64,000 bases of DNA from Kitasatospora aureofaciens (GCF_019192735.1 NZ_JAHTKP010000020.1:1-64000); one strand, 5' to 3'. Shown: positions 1 through 9,724, counted from the stretch's first letter. Translations and numbers: made by a program. Notes: a model not told the origin generated them from the sequence alone.

Positions 1-59
1 AAGAGGGCATACGAGTTGAGAGTGGGGGACGGGAGTTCAGCGGTGTGCTCTTCCGATCT
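1..59. other. Sequencing-adapter-like contig end
   Basis: The first 59 bases closely resemble the Illumina P7/index adapter with a few indels: a GGCATACGAG block, an index-like stretch, then GGAGTTCAG and TGTGCTCTTCCGATCT. Ordinary high-GC actinomycete DNA begins immediately after it. This is most likely unremoved adapter at the end of a contig, so nothing here should be read as biology and the genome to the left is unknown. Confidence 0.9.
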
Positions 60-121
60 TCGCCCCTCGGCATGCCGTGGGGCGACACCCGAATTACTAT
101 CTCCCTGGCTTTGTTCATGAT

Positions 122-155
122 GCGTCGCCCCTCCTTGTCCGAGGCGGGGCGACGC
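122..155 (-). terminator. Hairpin terminator after the DinB-like gene
   Basis: GCGTCGCCCC and GGGGCGACGC form a perfect 10-bp stem with a 14-base loop just beyond the stop of the minus-strand gene at 159. There is no clear U tract, which is usual in streptomycetes. Confidence 0.55.
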
Positions 156-158
156 GGG

Positions 159-797
159 CTACGGCAGCGGCAGCGCGTGCCGCAGGGCCTCGATGGCGTC
201 GGTGGGGCCGTCGACGGTGAGGGTGGTGCGGGCGCCGCGGCCGTAGACGAAGAGGATCAGCTCGCCCGGGTCGCCGGTGATGCGGACGGTGGGGGAGCCG
301 GCCGGGCCGACGGTGAGGGAGCGGCCGTCGGGGTGGCGCAGCTCCAGTCGGACGGGGGAGCGGCGGCCGGCCTCCAGGCGGGCCAGCAGGGGGAGGCGGC
401 GCCACAGGGCCTCGGCGCGGCCGGGCGGCACCGGCTGCGGCGTCCAGTCGTCCTCGGCGCGCAGGACGTCCTCGGCGTGCACGAAGTACTCGACGGTGTT
501 CGCCGCCTCGTCCGCGCCGGGCAGGGCGAAGAGGGAGAGCAGCGGCGGGCCGGAGCGGAACAGCTTCAGCAGTTCCTCGTACGGGCGCTCGGCGTACGCC
601 GACTGCACCCGGTGGGTCCAGCCCGCGAGGGCGCCGACGCGGATGCCGGCCGCCGCGTCCGTCCGGCGTTCCCGGATCACCAGGTGGGCGGCGAGGTCCC
701 GGGTGGTCCATCCGGCGCAGAGGGTGGGCGCGTCCGGCCCGGCGGCGGCGAGGAGTTCGGCGAGGCGGTGACGCTCGGCGAGGGCGTGGTTCGACAT
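159..797 (-). CDS. TIGR03085-like metal-binding (DinB/mycothiol-isomerase fold) protein
   Basis: A 212-residue soluble protein. The N-terminal half has the pattern of the mycothiol-dependent maleylpyruvate isomerase/DinB superfamily: a helix with H4 and H10, then CAGWTTRDLAAHLVIRERR with the metal-ligand-type histidine, then a middle block with EYFVHAEDVLRA carrying the third histidine. The C-terminal third is a beta-rich domain (VRLELRHPDG, VTGDPGELILFVYGR) typical of the actinobacterial TIGR03085 family. Members are thought to bind a divalent metal; the substrate is unknown. It is separated by about 90 bases from the next minus-strand gene and is likely monocistronic. The family assignment is fairly secure and the biochemical role is not. 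Confidence 0.8.
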   Translation of the reverse strand: MSNHALAERHRLAELLAAAGPDAPTLCAGWTTRDLAAHLVIRERRTDAAAGIRVGALAGWTHRVQSAYAERPYEELLKLFRSGPPLLSLFALPGADEAANTVEYFVHAEDVLRAEDDWTPQPVPPGRAEALWRRLPLLARLEAGRRSPVRLELRHPDGRSLTVGPAGSPTVRITGDPGELILFVYGRGARTTLTVDGPTDAIEALRHALPLP

Positions 798-889
798 GGC
801 GCCACCCTAGGGCTTGGCGGCGGACTCCGGCCTGCCGGGCGACGGGCGGACGACGGGAGTTCGGCGACAGGCCCCGGACCGTCGGCGGC

Positions 890-1465
890 TCAGCGCAGGT
901 GGCCGGTGAGCTTGGGGCCGCCCTGGTGGTTGCTGACGGTCAGGGCGCAGGTGTAGTCGCGCCAGCCCTGCTGGTAGTTGGCCATCGTCGGGCCGAGGGG
1001 GCGGCCGTAGTAGGTGCGGCCGTCGCCCTGGCGGGCCTTGGCAGCGGTCTCGGCCTCCTTGCAGCCGTCCAGCACGGCCAGGTTGATCTTGAGGTCGCCG
1101 GTGAGGCCCTCCGGCAGCTTGAGGTCGGCGATCACTTCACCGTCGTGCGCGCCCTCGCAGGGCCGCTCCTCCGACTTGGTGAGCACCGGGCTGAGTTGGG
1201 GGTGGTCGAAGCAGGTGCCGACCGGGAAGAAGGGGTACGGCGGGGTCCGGGTCGGCGTCGGGGTGGGGGTCGGCGTGGGCGTCGGGGTCGGGCTGGCCGT
1301 GGGGGTGGGCGGGGGCGGCGCGGCGGCCGGCTTCTTGTCCTCCGGCCACAGCAGCACGGTGGCCACCACCGCGAGCAGCGAGACGAGGACGGCCCCGACG
1401 GTGAGGACCAGGCCGCGGGACGGGCGGGAGTCGGCGGCTGCGGGCGGCGGCTGCTCGGAGGTCAT
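890..1465 (-). CDS. Membrane-anchored protein with Thr-Pro linker and septum-formation-like domain
   Basis: About 191 residues. The start is the ATG at 1465 (MTSEQPPP); longer upstream readings overlap the divergent gene and look non-coding. A short cytoplasmic Pro-rich tail is followed by one membrane helix (residues ~20-41, GLVLTVGAVLVSLLAVVATV), then an extracytoplasmic Thr-Pro repeat linker (TPTPTPTP) and a C-terminal domain of about 100 residues. That domain has paired cysteines and the pattern VGTCFDHP...PCEGAHDGEV, which resembles the Septum_form domain seen in many actinobacterial anchored proteins. The role is unknown; the name of that domain family does not by itself show a part in division. 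Confidence 0.7.
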   Translation of the reverse strand: MTSEQPPPAAADSRPSRGLVLTVGAVLVSLLAVVATVLLWPEDKKPAAAPPPPTPTASPTPTPTPTPTPTPTRTPPYPFFPVGTCFDHPQLSPVLTKSEERPCEGAHDGEVIADLKLPEGLTGDLKINLAVLDGCKEAETAAKARQGDGRTYYGRPLGPTMANYQQGWRDYTCALTVSNHQGGPKLTGHLR

Positions 1466-1571
1466 GGCCACGAGAATGGCCCAACCCGGGGCCTCCCGGC
1501 AGGCGGTTGGCCGAACTCGTCCCCGTACCGGATAGGCTCCCGGCGGCACGACACGATCCCGGGAGTTGGGA

Positions 1572-2045
1572 ATGCGCGTCGGAATCACCGGCCACCAGGG
1601 CCTGTCGGGCGGCATCACCGAGATGCTGGTCCGCGGGGACCTCTGGAAGCTGGTCACCACCTTCGGCCCGTACGAGCTGGTCGGCGTCACCTGCGCCGAC
1701 GAGGGGCCGGACAGCTGGTTCGCCCGGTCCGTCCTGGACCACGGCGGCAAGCTGGAGATCATCGTCCCCGCGAGCGCGTCGGTGGTCGGCAGCGCCGACG
1801 ACCGCCACCGGCCCACCCGGCTCGCGCTGATGAACGAGGCGAACGCCGTCCACTGGCTCGCCGCCGCCGAGCGCGGCGGCCTCGGCGACGACACCGGGCG
1901 CGCCCTGGTCGGCATGATCGACGAGCTGATCGCGGTCTGGGACGGCGAGCCCGGCAGCGAGCCGGCCCGGGTCGCCGCCCTGGCGCAGGAGGCCGGGCTG
2001 TTCGTCCACCGCATCTGGCCGGCCGGCTGCGAGCGGGAGGGTTAG
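1572..2045 (+). CDS. Small Rossmann-like (SLOG-type) protein of unknown function
   Basis: A 157-residue soluble protein. The start is ATG 1572 preceded by GGGAG at 1561-1565. It opens with a nucleotide-binding-like strand-loop (MRVGITGHQGL), followed by alternating strand/helix blocks (YELVGVTCADEGPDSWFARSVL, LEIIVPAS) and ends with a helix-strand pair (ELIAVWDGEP, GLFVHRIWP). This order matches SLOG/DprA-related nucleotide- or NAD-metabolite-sensing proteins. It stands alone between a divergent anchored-protein gene and hisI. No catalytic residue can be named. Confidence 0.65.
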   Translation: MRVGITGHQGLSGGITEMLVRGDLWKLVTTFGPYELVGVTCADEGPDSWFARSVLDHGGKLEIIVPASASVVGSADDRHRPTRLALMNEANAVHWLAAAERGGLGDDTGRALVGMIDELIAVWDGEPGSEPARVAALAQEAGLFVHRIWPAGCEREG

Positions 2046-2111
2046 GACAGTTCGGTGGCCGAGATCCGGACGGCGGACCGGCGGTAAAGGCAGGGCTGAC
2101 ACAATGGCCCC

Positions 2112-2483
2112 ATGTCCACCACACCCGCCGCCCCCGGCACCACCGCCCTGGCCCCCGAGATCGCCGCCCGCCTCAAGCGGACCGAGGACGGACTGCTCCC
2201 GGCCATCGCGCAGCAGTACGACACCGGCGAGGTGCTGATGCTCGGCTGGATGGACGACGAGGCGCTGCACCGCACACTCACCACCGGTCGCTGCACCTAC
2301 TGGAGCCGCAGCCGCCGCGAGTACTGGGTGAAGGGCGACACCTCCGGCCACGTCCAGGCGGTCAAGTCGGTGGCGCTGGACTGCGACGGCGACACCCTGT
2401 TGGTGAAGGTCGACCAGACCGGCGCGGCCTGCCACACCGGCGACCGCACCTGCTTCGACGCCGACGTGCTCCCGCTCGCCTGA
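2112..2483 (+). CDS. hisI: Phosphoribosyl-AMP cyclohydrolase
   Basis: A 123-residue single-domain HisI. It hydrolyses the adenine ring of phosphoribosyl-AMP in step 3 of histidine synthesis. Visible family blocks are [34 protein letters not shown], the metal-binding DCDGD and the C-terminal CHTGDRTCF with the zinc-ligand cysteines. The ATG at 2112 begins a short Ala/Pro-rich tail of ~20 residues before the conserved core. trpE starts 31 bases after the stop, so the two are probably co-transcribed, which ties histidine and tryptophan synthesis (both draw on PRPP) to one message. Confidence 0.95.
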   Translation: MSTTPAAPGTTALAPEIAARLKRTEDGLLPAIAQQYDTGEVLMLGWMDDEALHRTLTTGRCTYWSRSRREYWVKGDTSGHVQAVKSVALDCDGDTLLVKVDQTGAACHTGDRTCFDADVLPLA

Positions 2484-2514
2484 TCCCCCTACGACCCCGA
2501 AGGTGCCGCCCGCC

Positions 2515-4038
2515 ATGGATCTCGAAGCCTTCCGCAAGCTCGCCGTCGACACCCGGGTCATCCCGGTCACCCGCAGGCTCCTCGCGGACGGCCTCACCCC
2601 GATCGGCCTCTACCGCAGCCTCGCCGACGAGCGGCCCGGCACCTTCCTGCTGGAGTCCGCCGAGCAGGGCCGCAGCTGGTCGCGGTACTCCTTCGTCGGC
2701 GTCCGCAGCGCCGCCACGCTCACCGCGGACCCGGACGGCACCGCCCGCTGGCTCGGCACCCCGCCGGTCGGCATCCCCACCACCGGCGATCCGCTGCAGG
2801 TGCTGCGCGCCGCCCTGGACGCGCTGCACACCCCCCGGCACACCGACGACGGCCTCCCGCCGCTCACCGGCGGCCTGGTCGGCTACCTCGGCTACGACAT
2901 CGTCCGCCGGCTGGAGAAGCTGCCCGACCTCAACCCGGACGACCTGAAGCTCCCCGAGCTGACCATGCTGCTCGCCACCGACCTCGCCGTGCTCGACCAC
3001 GCCGACGGCACGGTGCTGCTGATCGCCAACGCCGTCAACCACAACGACCTGGCCAGCGGCGTCGACGAGGCCTACGCGGACGCGGTGGCCCGGCTGGACG
3101 CGATGGAGGCCGACCTGCTCAAGCCGGTCGACCCGGGCCTGGCCACCTTCACCCCGGCCGGCCCCGGCGAGGCCCGCTCGCCCTTCGGCGGCGCGCCGTA
3201 CCGGGCCGCGGTGGACGAGATCAAGGAGCGGATCCGGGCCGGCGAGGCCTTCCAGGTAGTCCCCTCACAGCGCTTCGAGGCGCCCTGCCCGGCCTCCGCG
3301 CTGGACGTCTACCGGGTGCTGCGCACCACCAACCCCAGCCCGTACATGTACCTGTTCCGCTTCCCCGGCCCCGACGGCACGGCGGAGGGCGGCTTCGACG
3401 TGGTCGGCTCCAGCCCGGAGGCGCTGGTCAAGGTCACCGACGGCGAGGCGATGCTGCACCCGATCGCCGGCACCCGGCACCGCGGCGCCACCCCGCACGA
3501 GGACGCGGCGCTGGCCGCCGAACTGCTCGCCGACCCCAAGGAGCGGGCCGAACACCTGATGCTGGTCGACCTCGGCCGCAACGACCTCGGCCGGGTCTGC
3601 GAGCCGGGCAGCGTCGAGGTGGTCGACTTCATGCAGATCGAGCGCTACAGCCACGTCATGCACATCGTCTCCACCGTCACCGGCCGGGTCGCGCCCGGAC
3701 GGACCGCCTTCGACGTGCTGACCGCCTGCTTCCCGGCCGGCACCCTGTCCGGCGCGCCCAAGCCCCGCGCGATGCGGATCATCGAGGAGCTGGAGCCCAC
3801 CCGCCGCGGCCTGTACGGCGGCTGTGTCGGCTATCTGGACTTCGCCGGGGACTCCGACACCGCGATCGCGATCCGCACCGCGGTACTGCGCGACGGCACC
3901 GCGTACGTGCAGGCCGGCGCGGGCGTGGTGGCCGACTCCGACCCGCACGGCGAGGACACCGAGTGCCGCAACAAGGCGGCGGCCGTGCTGCGGGCCGTCG
4001 CCACCGCCAATACGCTGCGGACGCCGGAGCTTTCATAG
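2515..4038 (+). CDS. trpE: Anthranilate synthase component I
   Basis: A 507-residue chorismate-binding enzyme that makes anthranilate from chorismate and ammonia with a TrpG partner, the first committed step to tryptophan. It has the N-terminal Anth_synt_I_N region, including a [16 protein letters not shown] block resembling the LLES Trp-feedback element, and the catalytic core with [52 protein letters not shown] and [11 protein letters not shown]-like motifs. ATG 2515 is preferred to the in-frame GTG 2503 because GAAGGTG lies 8-10 bases upstream of it. There is no room for a Trp-rich leader peptide between hisI and trpE, so classic attenuation directly ahead of this copy is not seen. No trpG or trpD lies in the window. 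Confidence 0.95.
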   Translation: MDLEAFRKLAVDTRVIPVTRRLLADGLTPIGLYRSLADERPGTFLLESAEQGRSWSRYSFVGVRSAATLTADPDGTARWLGTPPVGIPTTGDPLQVLRAALDALHTPRHTDDGLPPLTGGLVGYLGYDIVRRLEKLPDLNPDDLKLPELTMLLATDLAVLDHADGTVLLIANAVNHNDLASGVDEAYADAVARLDAMEADLLKPVDPGLATFTPAGPGEARSPFGGAPYRAAVDEIKERIRAGEAFQVVPSQRFEAPCPASALDVYRVLRTTNPSPYMYLFRFPGPDGTAEGGFDVVGSSPEALVKVTDGEAMLHPIAGTRHRGATPHEDAALAAELLADPKERAEHLMLVDLGRNDLGRVCEPGSVEVVDFMQIERYSHVMHIVSTVTGRVAPGRTAFDVLTACFPAGTLSGAPKPRAMRIIEELEPTRRGLYGGCVGYLDFAGDSDTAIAIRTAVLRDGTAYVQAGAGVVADSDPHGEDTECRNKAAAVLRAVATANTLRTPELS

Positions 4039-4102
4039 GTCCGCGGTAGGCCCGCGTTTGTGGGCCGCGTCTGTTCGCACGTTCGGGAGGAAGGCGGCCG
4101 GG

Positions 4103-4579
4103 ATGTCCGAGATGCCGCACGACGAGCGGTGGTGGGAGATCGTGCTCAGCGCCGCCGTGCAGATCAGGGACGAACTGGCCGGCCACGGCCGGGTTCTGTC
4201 CCGCGTGCCGATCGACTTCCCGGCCGCTCCCGGTGGCCTCGCCCCCGGCCTGGCGGTGATCGCCCCGGGTGCCGGACGGAATGCCCGTGGGCGCTTCGAG
4301 GGGACGGACGTCGAGGCGGTGCTGGAGGTGGCGGGGCCGGGCGGTGAGCACGGGACGCCGGCGCGCGTCTACGCCGAGTGCGGGATCCCGCTGTTCGTGG
4401 TGATCGACCCGGCGGCCGGCGTCTGCACGGTGCACACCGCCCCCGCCCCGGGCGGGGTGTACCGGGAGGCCGAACGGGTGCCGTTCGGCAATGACCTGTT
4501 TCTGCCGCTCGGCGATCGGACGCTGGTGTTGCAGACCGACGAGTTCCCGATCGAGCGGCCCACCCCGGGTAAGGCGTGA
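4103..4579 (+). CDS. Degenerate Uma2-family (DUF820) protein
   Basis: 158 residues, ATG 4103 with GGGAGGAAGG just upstream. The C-terminal half (RVYAECGIPLFVVIDPAAG, then VPFGNDLFLPLG) is clearly the Uma2/DUF820 restriction-endonuclease fold. The usual catalytic pattern PD...E-V-S-P...K is eroded: the PD position reads PGLAVIA, and the segment after EVAGPGGEHG lacks the lysine normally found before YAE. It may therefore be an inactive relative. It sits between trpE and the Trp-associated membrane protein gene (stop-to-start about 26 bases) and may be read with them. Uma2 proteins are abundant in streptomycetes and their cellular role is not established. Confidence 0.7.
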   Translation: MSEMPHDERWWEIVLSAAVQIRDELAGHGRVLSRVPIDFPAAPGGLAPGLAVIAPGAGRNARGRFEGTDVEAVLEVAGPGGEHGTPARVYAECGIPLFVVIDPAAGVCTVHTAPAPGGVYREAERVPFGNDLFLPLGDRTLVLQTDEFPIERPTPGKA

Positions 4580-4605
4580 GACACCGGCCGGGGGATAGTG
4601 GACGG

Positions 4606-5211
4606 GTGAGCGCTCCTGACCAGACCCCCGTACCCGCGCCGACCCCGGCCGCCCGGTCGAGCCGGCGGACGCTCGGCGTGATGCTGCTGCTGACCGTGCT
4701 CGGCGCCGTCCTGGTGCTGACCGCGGCCGGCCGGGACTGGGCCCAGGGCCGGGCCGGCACCCTGGAGGTGTCCGTCACCGGCGGCAAGATCTCCGAACTG
4801 CCCGGCGGGCTGGCCCTGGTGGGGCTGGCCGCGGCCGTCGCGGTGTTCGCGGTGCGCGGCGTCGGCCGGATCGCGGTCGGCGTGCTGACCCTGCTGGCCG
4901 GGCTCGGCGTGGCCGCCACCGCCGTGGCCGGCGCGGGCGACACCACCGCGCTGGACGGCGAGGCGGCCCGCAAGCTCGCGCTCGCCGGCTCGACGGCCAC
5001 CGAGGTCGGCCACACCGGCTGGCCCTGGGCGGCGGTGGCCGGCGGGGTGCTGCTCGCCCTCGCCGGGCTGCTGACCGTCCGGTTCGGCCGCGGCTGGCCG
5101 GCCATGGGCAGCCGCTACGAGGCGCCCACCCGCACGGCCCCCGCGACGACGGACACCCCGGCCGACCTGTGGAAGGCCCTCGACCGCGGCGAGGACCCCA
5201 CAGCAGTCTGA
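4606..5211 (+). CDS. Trp-associated membrane protein (TIGR02234/Trp_oprn_chp)
   Basis: A 201-residue integral membrane protein starting at GTG 4606. The N-terminal ~20 residues are Pro-rich and cytosolic. Four hydrophobic segments follow (LGVMLLLTVLGAVLVLTAAG, LALVGLAAAVAVFAVRGVG, IAVGVLTLLAGLGVAATAVAG, WPWAAVAGGVLLALAGLLTV). Between the first two lies an external loop with a WAQGRAG block typical of this family. It is found almost only in actinobacterial trp regions; a transport or sensing role has been suggested by context alone. The C-terminal tail (DLWKALDRGEDPT) is the conserved end of the family. Confidence 0.85.
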   Translation: MSAPDQTPVPAPTPAARSSRRTLGVMLLLTVLGAVLVLTAAGRDWAQGRAGTLEVSVTGGKISELPGGLALVGLAAAVAVFAVRGVGRIAVGVLTLLAGLGVAATAVAGAGDTTALDGEAARKLALAGSTATEVGHTGWPWAAVAGGVLLALAGLLTVRFGRGWPAMGSRYEAPTRTAPATTDTPADLWKALDRGEDPTAV

Positions 5212-5348
5212 CCCCCGGCCGGCGTGTGACGCGATAGACCCGCCACCCGCTTTGGGGTGCCGGTGTGTGGCCCGGCACAATGGATCCCGTCAACCCGCCG
5301 GCGGCCCCGCAGGCCCGGCCGGGCCCCGAGAGCCAAGGAGCACCATCG

Positions 5349-5612
5349 ATGGCAGCAGCAGCACACGGCCACAACCCCGCCGCCTGGACCGGCGTGATCA
5401 TCTCCTTCATCGGTTTCGGCATCGCGGGTGTCGCGATGATCCTTCCGTCGCCGCTGCTGGTCGTGGCCGGCCTGGCCGTCGTCCTCGTCGCCGGTGTGAT
5501 CGGCAAGGCCATGGCGATGGCCGGCATGGGCAAGCAGCCGAGCCCCCACGTGTACAAGTCCGTCGAGGAGCAGACCGAGGCCCGCGCCGCGCGCGCTGCC
5601 GTCGCCGCCTGA
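5349..5612 (+). CDS. HGxxPAAW-motif small membrane protein
   Basis: 87 residues, ATG 5349 with AAGGAG at 5335-5340. It carries the family signature HGHNPAAW at residues ~6-13, then two close membrane helices (WTGVIISFIGFGIAGVAMIL and LLVVAGLAVVLVAGVIGKAM) and a charged cytoplasmic tail. Found in streptomycete trp loci next to the Trp-associated membrane protein; function unknown. A strong terminator follows, so it probably ends the trpE-side transcript. Confidence 0.85.
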   Translation: MAAAAHGHNPAAWTGVIISFIGFGIAGVAMILPSPLLVVAGLAVVLVAGVIGKAMAMAGMGKQPSPHVYKSVEEQTEARAARAAVAA

Positions 5613-5651
5613 GGACACAGCCCCTCGGAAAACGGAACAGTCGCACGACTG

Positions 5652-5680
5652 AACGGCGGGCGCGCCACGCCCGCCGTTTT
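5652..5680 (+). terminator. Intrinsic terminator with T tail
   Basis: AACGGCGGGCG pairs perfectly with CGCCCGCCGTT (11 bp, 5-base loop) and is followed by TT-rich sequence. It divides the trpE-side genes from the DUF2752-trpC side. Confidence 0.8.
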
Positions 5681-5717
5681 CGTTCGCTCCGGGCCCGCGC
5701 CGGGCAGAATCGGGGGC

Positions 5718-6158
5718 GTGAACGCCGCCCCCACCGCCTCCGCCCCGCCGCCCGTGCTGCGGCGGCTGGGCCCGCCGCTGGCCGCGCTGGCCGCGGTGGC
5801 CATCCCCGCCGTGTACGTCTCCGTGGTCGACCCGAACGCGCCCGGGCACTACCCGAACTGCCCGTTCCTGGCCGCGACCGGCTGGTGGTGCCCCGGCTGC
5901 GGGGGCCTGCGCTGCGTCCACGCGCTCAGCCACGGGGACCTCACCGGCGCGCTGCACGACAATGCGGTGGCGGTGCTGCTGTTCGCGGTGCTCGCGGTGC
6001 TCTGGCTGCGCTGGGCCTGGGCCGCGCTGACCGGCGGCCCGGGGCCGAGGGTCTCGGTCGGGTCGCGGCGCTGGGCATTGATCGCGCTGCTGGTGGTCGT
6101 GTTCACGGTGGTGCGGAACCTGCCGATCGGGGCGGGGCTGGCACCGCCGCTGGTCTGA
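5718..6158 (+). CDS. DUF2752 membrane protein
   Basis: 146 residues, GTG 5718. Three membrane segments surround the DUF2752 signature CPFLAATGWWCPGCGGLRCVHALSHGD (here split as CPFLAATGWWCPG and CGGLRCVHALSHGDL), whose cysteines and CPGCGGLR block are diagnostic. Members are widespread in actinobacteria and uncharacterised; the cysteine-rich loop suggests metal or thiol chemistry at the membrane, which is inference. It lies ~320 bases ahead of trpC. Confidence 0.8.
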   Translation: MNAAPTASAPPPVLRRLGPPLAALAAVAIPAVYVSVVDPNAPGHYPNCPFLAATGWWCPGCGGLRCVHALSHGDLTGALHDNAVAVLLFAVLAVLWLRWAWAALTGGPGPRVSVGSRRWALIALLVVVFTVVRNLPIGAGLAPPLV

Positions 6159-6375
6159 GCCGGCCCCTGGCCGGCGCACCTGCCAGGGCGTGGGTGGAGA
6201 AGCGGTGAAGTCCCAGTTGGGAGCCGCCCCGAGGGGCGTCCGGTCCGCGAGACGCACGCCGGGCTGATGCGCCCCGCGCCCCCGGGTGCCGATACCATCG
6301 AAGAGCCGACGGGCCTTTGCCCAGACGGCTCCTCGCCGGCGAACTGGCAGACATGATGGGGGCACTGCACGTGAG

Positions 6376-6420
6376 TGAGCGATGGGGGCACCCCCGGCCG
6401 AAGGCTGGGGGAGAGCGAAC
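6376..6420 (+). repeat. Streptomycete intergenic palindromic repeat in the trpC leader
   Basis: The block GGGGGCACCCCC followed by GGCCGAAGGCTGGGGGAG and flanked by GAGCGA/GAGCGAAC is a palindromic sequence seen many times between genes of streptomycetes. It lies inside a 41-codon open frame (6353-6478, start ATGATG) whose TGA overlaps the trpC ATG. That frame holds a single Trp codon, so it is a poor leader-peptide candidate, but the ATGA overlap could couple translation. Confidence 0.5.
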
Positions 6421-6474
6421 AATCGACAGGTGCGTGTTGCGCGCAGCGCCTGCTGAGCGAAGCGAGGTGGGCGC

Positions 6475-7281
6475 ATGAGTGTGCTCGACACGATCATCGA
6501 AGGGGTCCGCGAGGACCTCGCCGAGCGGCAGGCCCGGGTCTCCCTGGACGAGCTCAAGGAGCTCGCCGCCAAGGCGCCGGAGGCCAAGGACGGCGTCGCC
6601 GCCCTCAAGGGCGACGGGGTCCGGGTGATCTGCGAGGTGAAGCGCTCCAGCCCGTCCAAGGGCGCACTGGCCGCGATCGCCGATCCGGCCGCCCTGGCGA
6701 TCGACTACGCGGCCGGGGGTGCCGCCGCGATCAGCGTGCTGACCGAGCAGCGCCGCTTCGGCGGATCGCTGGCCGACCTGGACGCCGTCCGCGCCGCGGT
6801 GGACACCCCGCTGCTGCGCAAGGACTTCATCGTCACCGCGTACCAGCTGTGGGAGGCCCGCGCGCACGGCGCCGACCTCGCGCTGCTGATCGTCGCGGCC
6901 CTCGACCAGTCGGCCCTGGTGTCGCTGATCGAGCGCGCCGAGTCGATCGGCCTCACGCCGCTGGTCGAGGTGCACGACGAGGAGGAGATCCGGCGCGCGG
7001 TGGACGCCGGCGCGCGGATCATCGGCGTCAACGCCCGCAACCTCAAGACCCTTGAGGTGGACCGCAACACCTTCGGCAACGTCGTCCACGCCATCCCGGA
7101 CGGCATCGTCAAGGTCGCCGAGTCCGGCGTGCGCGGCCCGCTGGACGTGATCTCCTACGCCAACCTGGGCGCCGACGCGGTGCTGGTCGGCGAGTCCCTG
7201 GTGACCGGCAAGGACCCGCGCGCCGCGGTCGCCGACCTGGTCGCCGCCGGGGCCCACCCCGCCGTCCGGCACAAGGACTGA
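6475..7281 (+). CDS. trpC: Indole-3-glycerol phosphate synthase
   Basis: A 268-residue TIM-barrel enzyme that closes the ring of CdRP to indole-3-glycerol phosphate. Typical blocks: [13 protein letters not shown] (catalytic Glu/Lys), [57 protein letters not shown] and [12 protein letters not shown], then the phosphate-binding [10 protein letters not shown]. The ATG at 6475 follows GCGAGGTGGGC at a normal distance. It heads the trpC-trpM-trpB-trpA block. Confidence 0.96.
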   Translation: MSVLDTIIEGVREDLAERQARVSLDELKELAAKAPEAKDGVAALKGDGVRVICEVKRSSPSKGALAAIADPAALAIDYAAGGAAAISVLTEQRRFGGSLADLDAVRAAVDTPLLRKDFIVTAYQLWEARAHGADLALLIVAALDQSALVSLIERAESIGLTPLVEVHDEEEIRRAVDAGARIIGVNARNLKTLEVDRNTFGNVVHAIPDGIVKVAESGVRGPLDVISYANLGADAVLVGESLVTGKDPRAAVADLVAAGAHPAVRHKD

Positions 7282-7291
7282 CCCCGCCGCC

Positions 7292-7549
7292 ATGAAGATC
7301 GCCAGCCGCCTCGAACCCTCCGGATGGTCGGGCTCTGCCTCGACTGCGCGGTGGGCGGGTGCCGCGTCCTCGTACCTCGGACGCGACCCCCACCCTCCGC
7401 TGCGTCTCGGCGCCGCCCTCCGGAACGGCTGCCGCCCGCGCGGCTGCCGCGCGCCCGCACGCCGGGTGCTGGGGCGGCGGGTGCGGTACGTCATCGGCTG
7501 CGAGCCCGGGCAGGTGCAGGGGCGGCGATGGCGCGGGACGCTCGGCTGA
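7292..7549 (+). CDS. trpM: Tryptophan biosynthesis modulator TrpM (trpX)
   Basis: An 85-residue, very Arg-rich polypeptide in the trpC-trpB gap, where streptomycetes carry trpX/trpM. The C-terminal 40 residues ([18 protein letters not shown], then [17 protein letters not shown]) match the conserved TrpM signature. The N-terminal half is poorly conserved, and ATG 7292, 11 bases after the trpC stop, is the only good in-frame start. TrpM has been reported in S. coelicolor to modulate tryptophan synthesis and development; it has no known enzymatic domain. Confidence is high for the gene and moderate for the start. Confidence 0.75.
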   Translation: MKIASRLEPSGWSGSASTARWAGAASSYLGRDPHPPLRLGAALRNGCRPRGCRAPARRVLGRRVRYVIGCEPGQVQGRRWRGTLG

Positions 7550-7598
7550 TCCTCAGCCACGAGACGTCACTGTCGTCATCTTCCCGAAGGACTTCACC

Positions 7599-8855
<1,257 letters not shown>

Positions 8856-8857
8856 CC

Positions 8858-9667
8858 ATGGCATCGAAGCTCAGCGGAATCCTGGCCGCCGCCAAGGCGG
8901 AGAACCGGGCCGCACTGATCGGCTACCTGCCGGCCGGCTTCCCGACCGTCGACGGCGGCATCCGGGCGATCAACGCGCTGATCGAGGGCGGCTGCGACGT
9001 CGTCGAGGTCGGCCTGCCGCACTCCGACCCGGTCCTGGACGGCGCCGTCATCCAGACCGCCGACGACATCGCGCTGCGGGGCGGCGTGCGGATCAAGGAC
9101 GTGCTGCGCACCGTCCAGGAGGTCGCCACCGCGCACCCCGAGGCGGCGGTGCTGGTGATGACGTACTGGAACCCGGTCGAGCGCTACGGCACCGCGCGCT
9201 TCGCCGCCGACCTGGCCGCCGCGGGCGGGACCGGCTGCATCCTGCCGGACCTGCCGGTGGAGGAGTCGGAGGAGTGGCGCAAGGCGGCGGACGCGCACGG
9301 GCTGGACACCGTGTTCGTGGTCGCCCCCAGCAGCAAGGACAAGCGCCTGGCCGAGGTCACTGCGGCCGGCAGCGGCTTCGTGTACGCCGCCGCGGTGATG
9401 GGCGTCACCGGCACCCGCACCCAGGTCGGCTCGCTCGCCGAGGACCTGGTCGCCCGTACCCGGGCCACCACCGACCTGCCGGTCTGCGTCGGGCTCGGCG
9501 TCTCCAACGCCGAGCAGGCGGCCGAGGTGGCGGGCTTCGCGGACGGCGTGATCGTCGGATCCGCGTTCGTGAAGCGCATCCTGGACGCCGACGGTGACGA
9601 GCCGGCCGCGCTGGCCGCCGTCCGTGCCGTGGCCGGCGAGCTGGCGGAGGGCGTGCGCCGCCGCTGA
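8858..9667 (+). CDS. trpA: Tryptophan synthase alpha chain
   Basis: A 269-residue TIM barrel that cleaves indole-3-glycerol phosphate and channels indole to TrpB. Visible are IGYLPAGFPTVDGG, the catalytic Glu in VVEVGLPHSDPVLDG, the second acid in GCILPDLPVEES, the GVTGTRTQV loop and the phosphate site VGLGVSNAEQA...GVIVGSAFVK. ATG 8858 fits the GGGGGTAAG site; GTG 8852 overlapping the trpB TGA is an alternative. Last gene before a strong terminator. Confidence 0.97.
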   Translation: MASKLSGILAAAKAENRAALIGYLPAGFPTVDGGIRAINALIEGGCDVVEVGLPHSDPVLDGAVIQTADDIALRGGVRIKDVLRTVQEVATAHPEAAVLVMTYWNPVERYGTARFAADLAAAGGTGCILPDLPVEESEEWRKAADAHGLDTVFVVAPSSKDKRLAEVTAAGSGFVYAAAVMGVTGTRTQVGSLAEDLVARTRATTDLPVCVGLGVSNAEQAAEVAGFADGVIVGSAFVKRILDADGDEPAALAAVRAVAGELAEGVRRR

Positions 9668-9680
9668 CCCGTGGCTGACT

Positions 9681-9724
9681 GACGGCCCGTCGCTCCGTGT
9701 GGAGCGGCGGGCCGTCGGTTTTGG
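9681..9724 (+). terminator. Terminator of the trpCMBA block
   Basis: GACGGCCCGTCGCTCC pairs with GGAGCGGCGGGCCGTC (15 of 16 pairs, GTGT loop) and is followed by GGTTTTGGG. It begins 14 bases after the trpA stop. Confidence 0.85.

Noticed and set aside
1236-1310. Short tandem repeat (hexamer-like GTCGGG/GGTCGG units)
   Set aside because: It encodes the Thr-Pro linker of the anchored protein, so no separate repeat or CRISPR element is needed.
899-2947. A 682-codon plus frame over the start region
   Set aside because: It covers the anchored-protein gene on the opposite strand, the SLOG-like gene, hisI and part of trpE in the wrong frame.
6353-6478. Classic Trp attenuator leader peptide before trpC
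   Set aside because: The frame has only one Trp codon and contains a common intergenic repeat.
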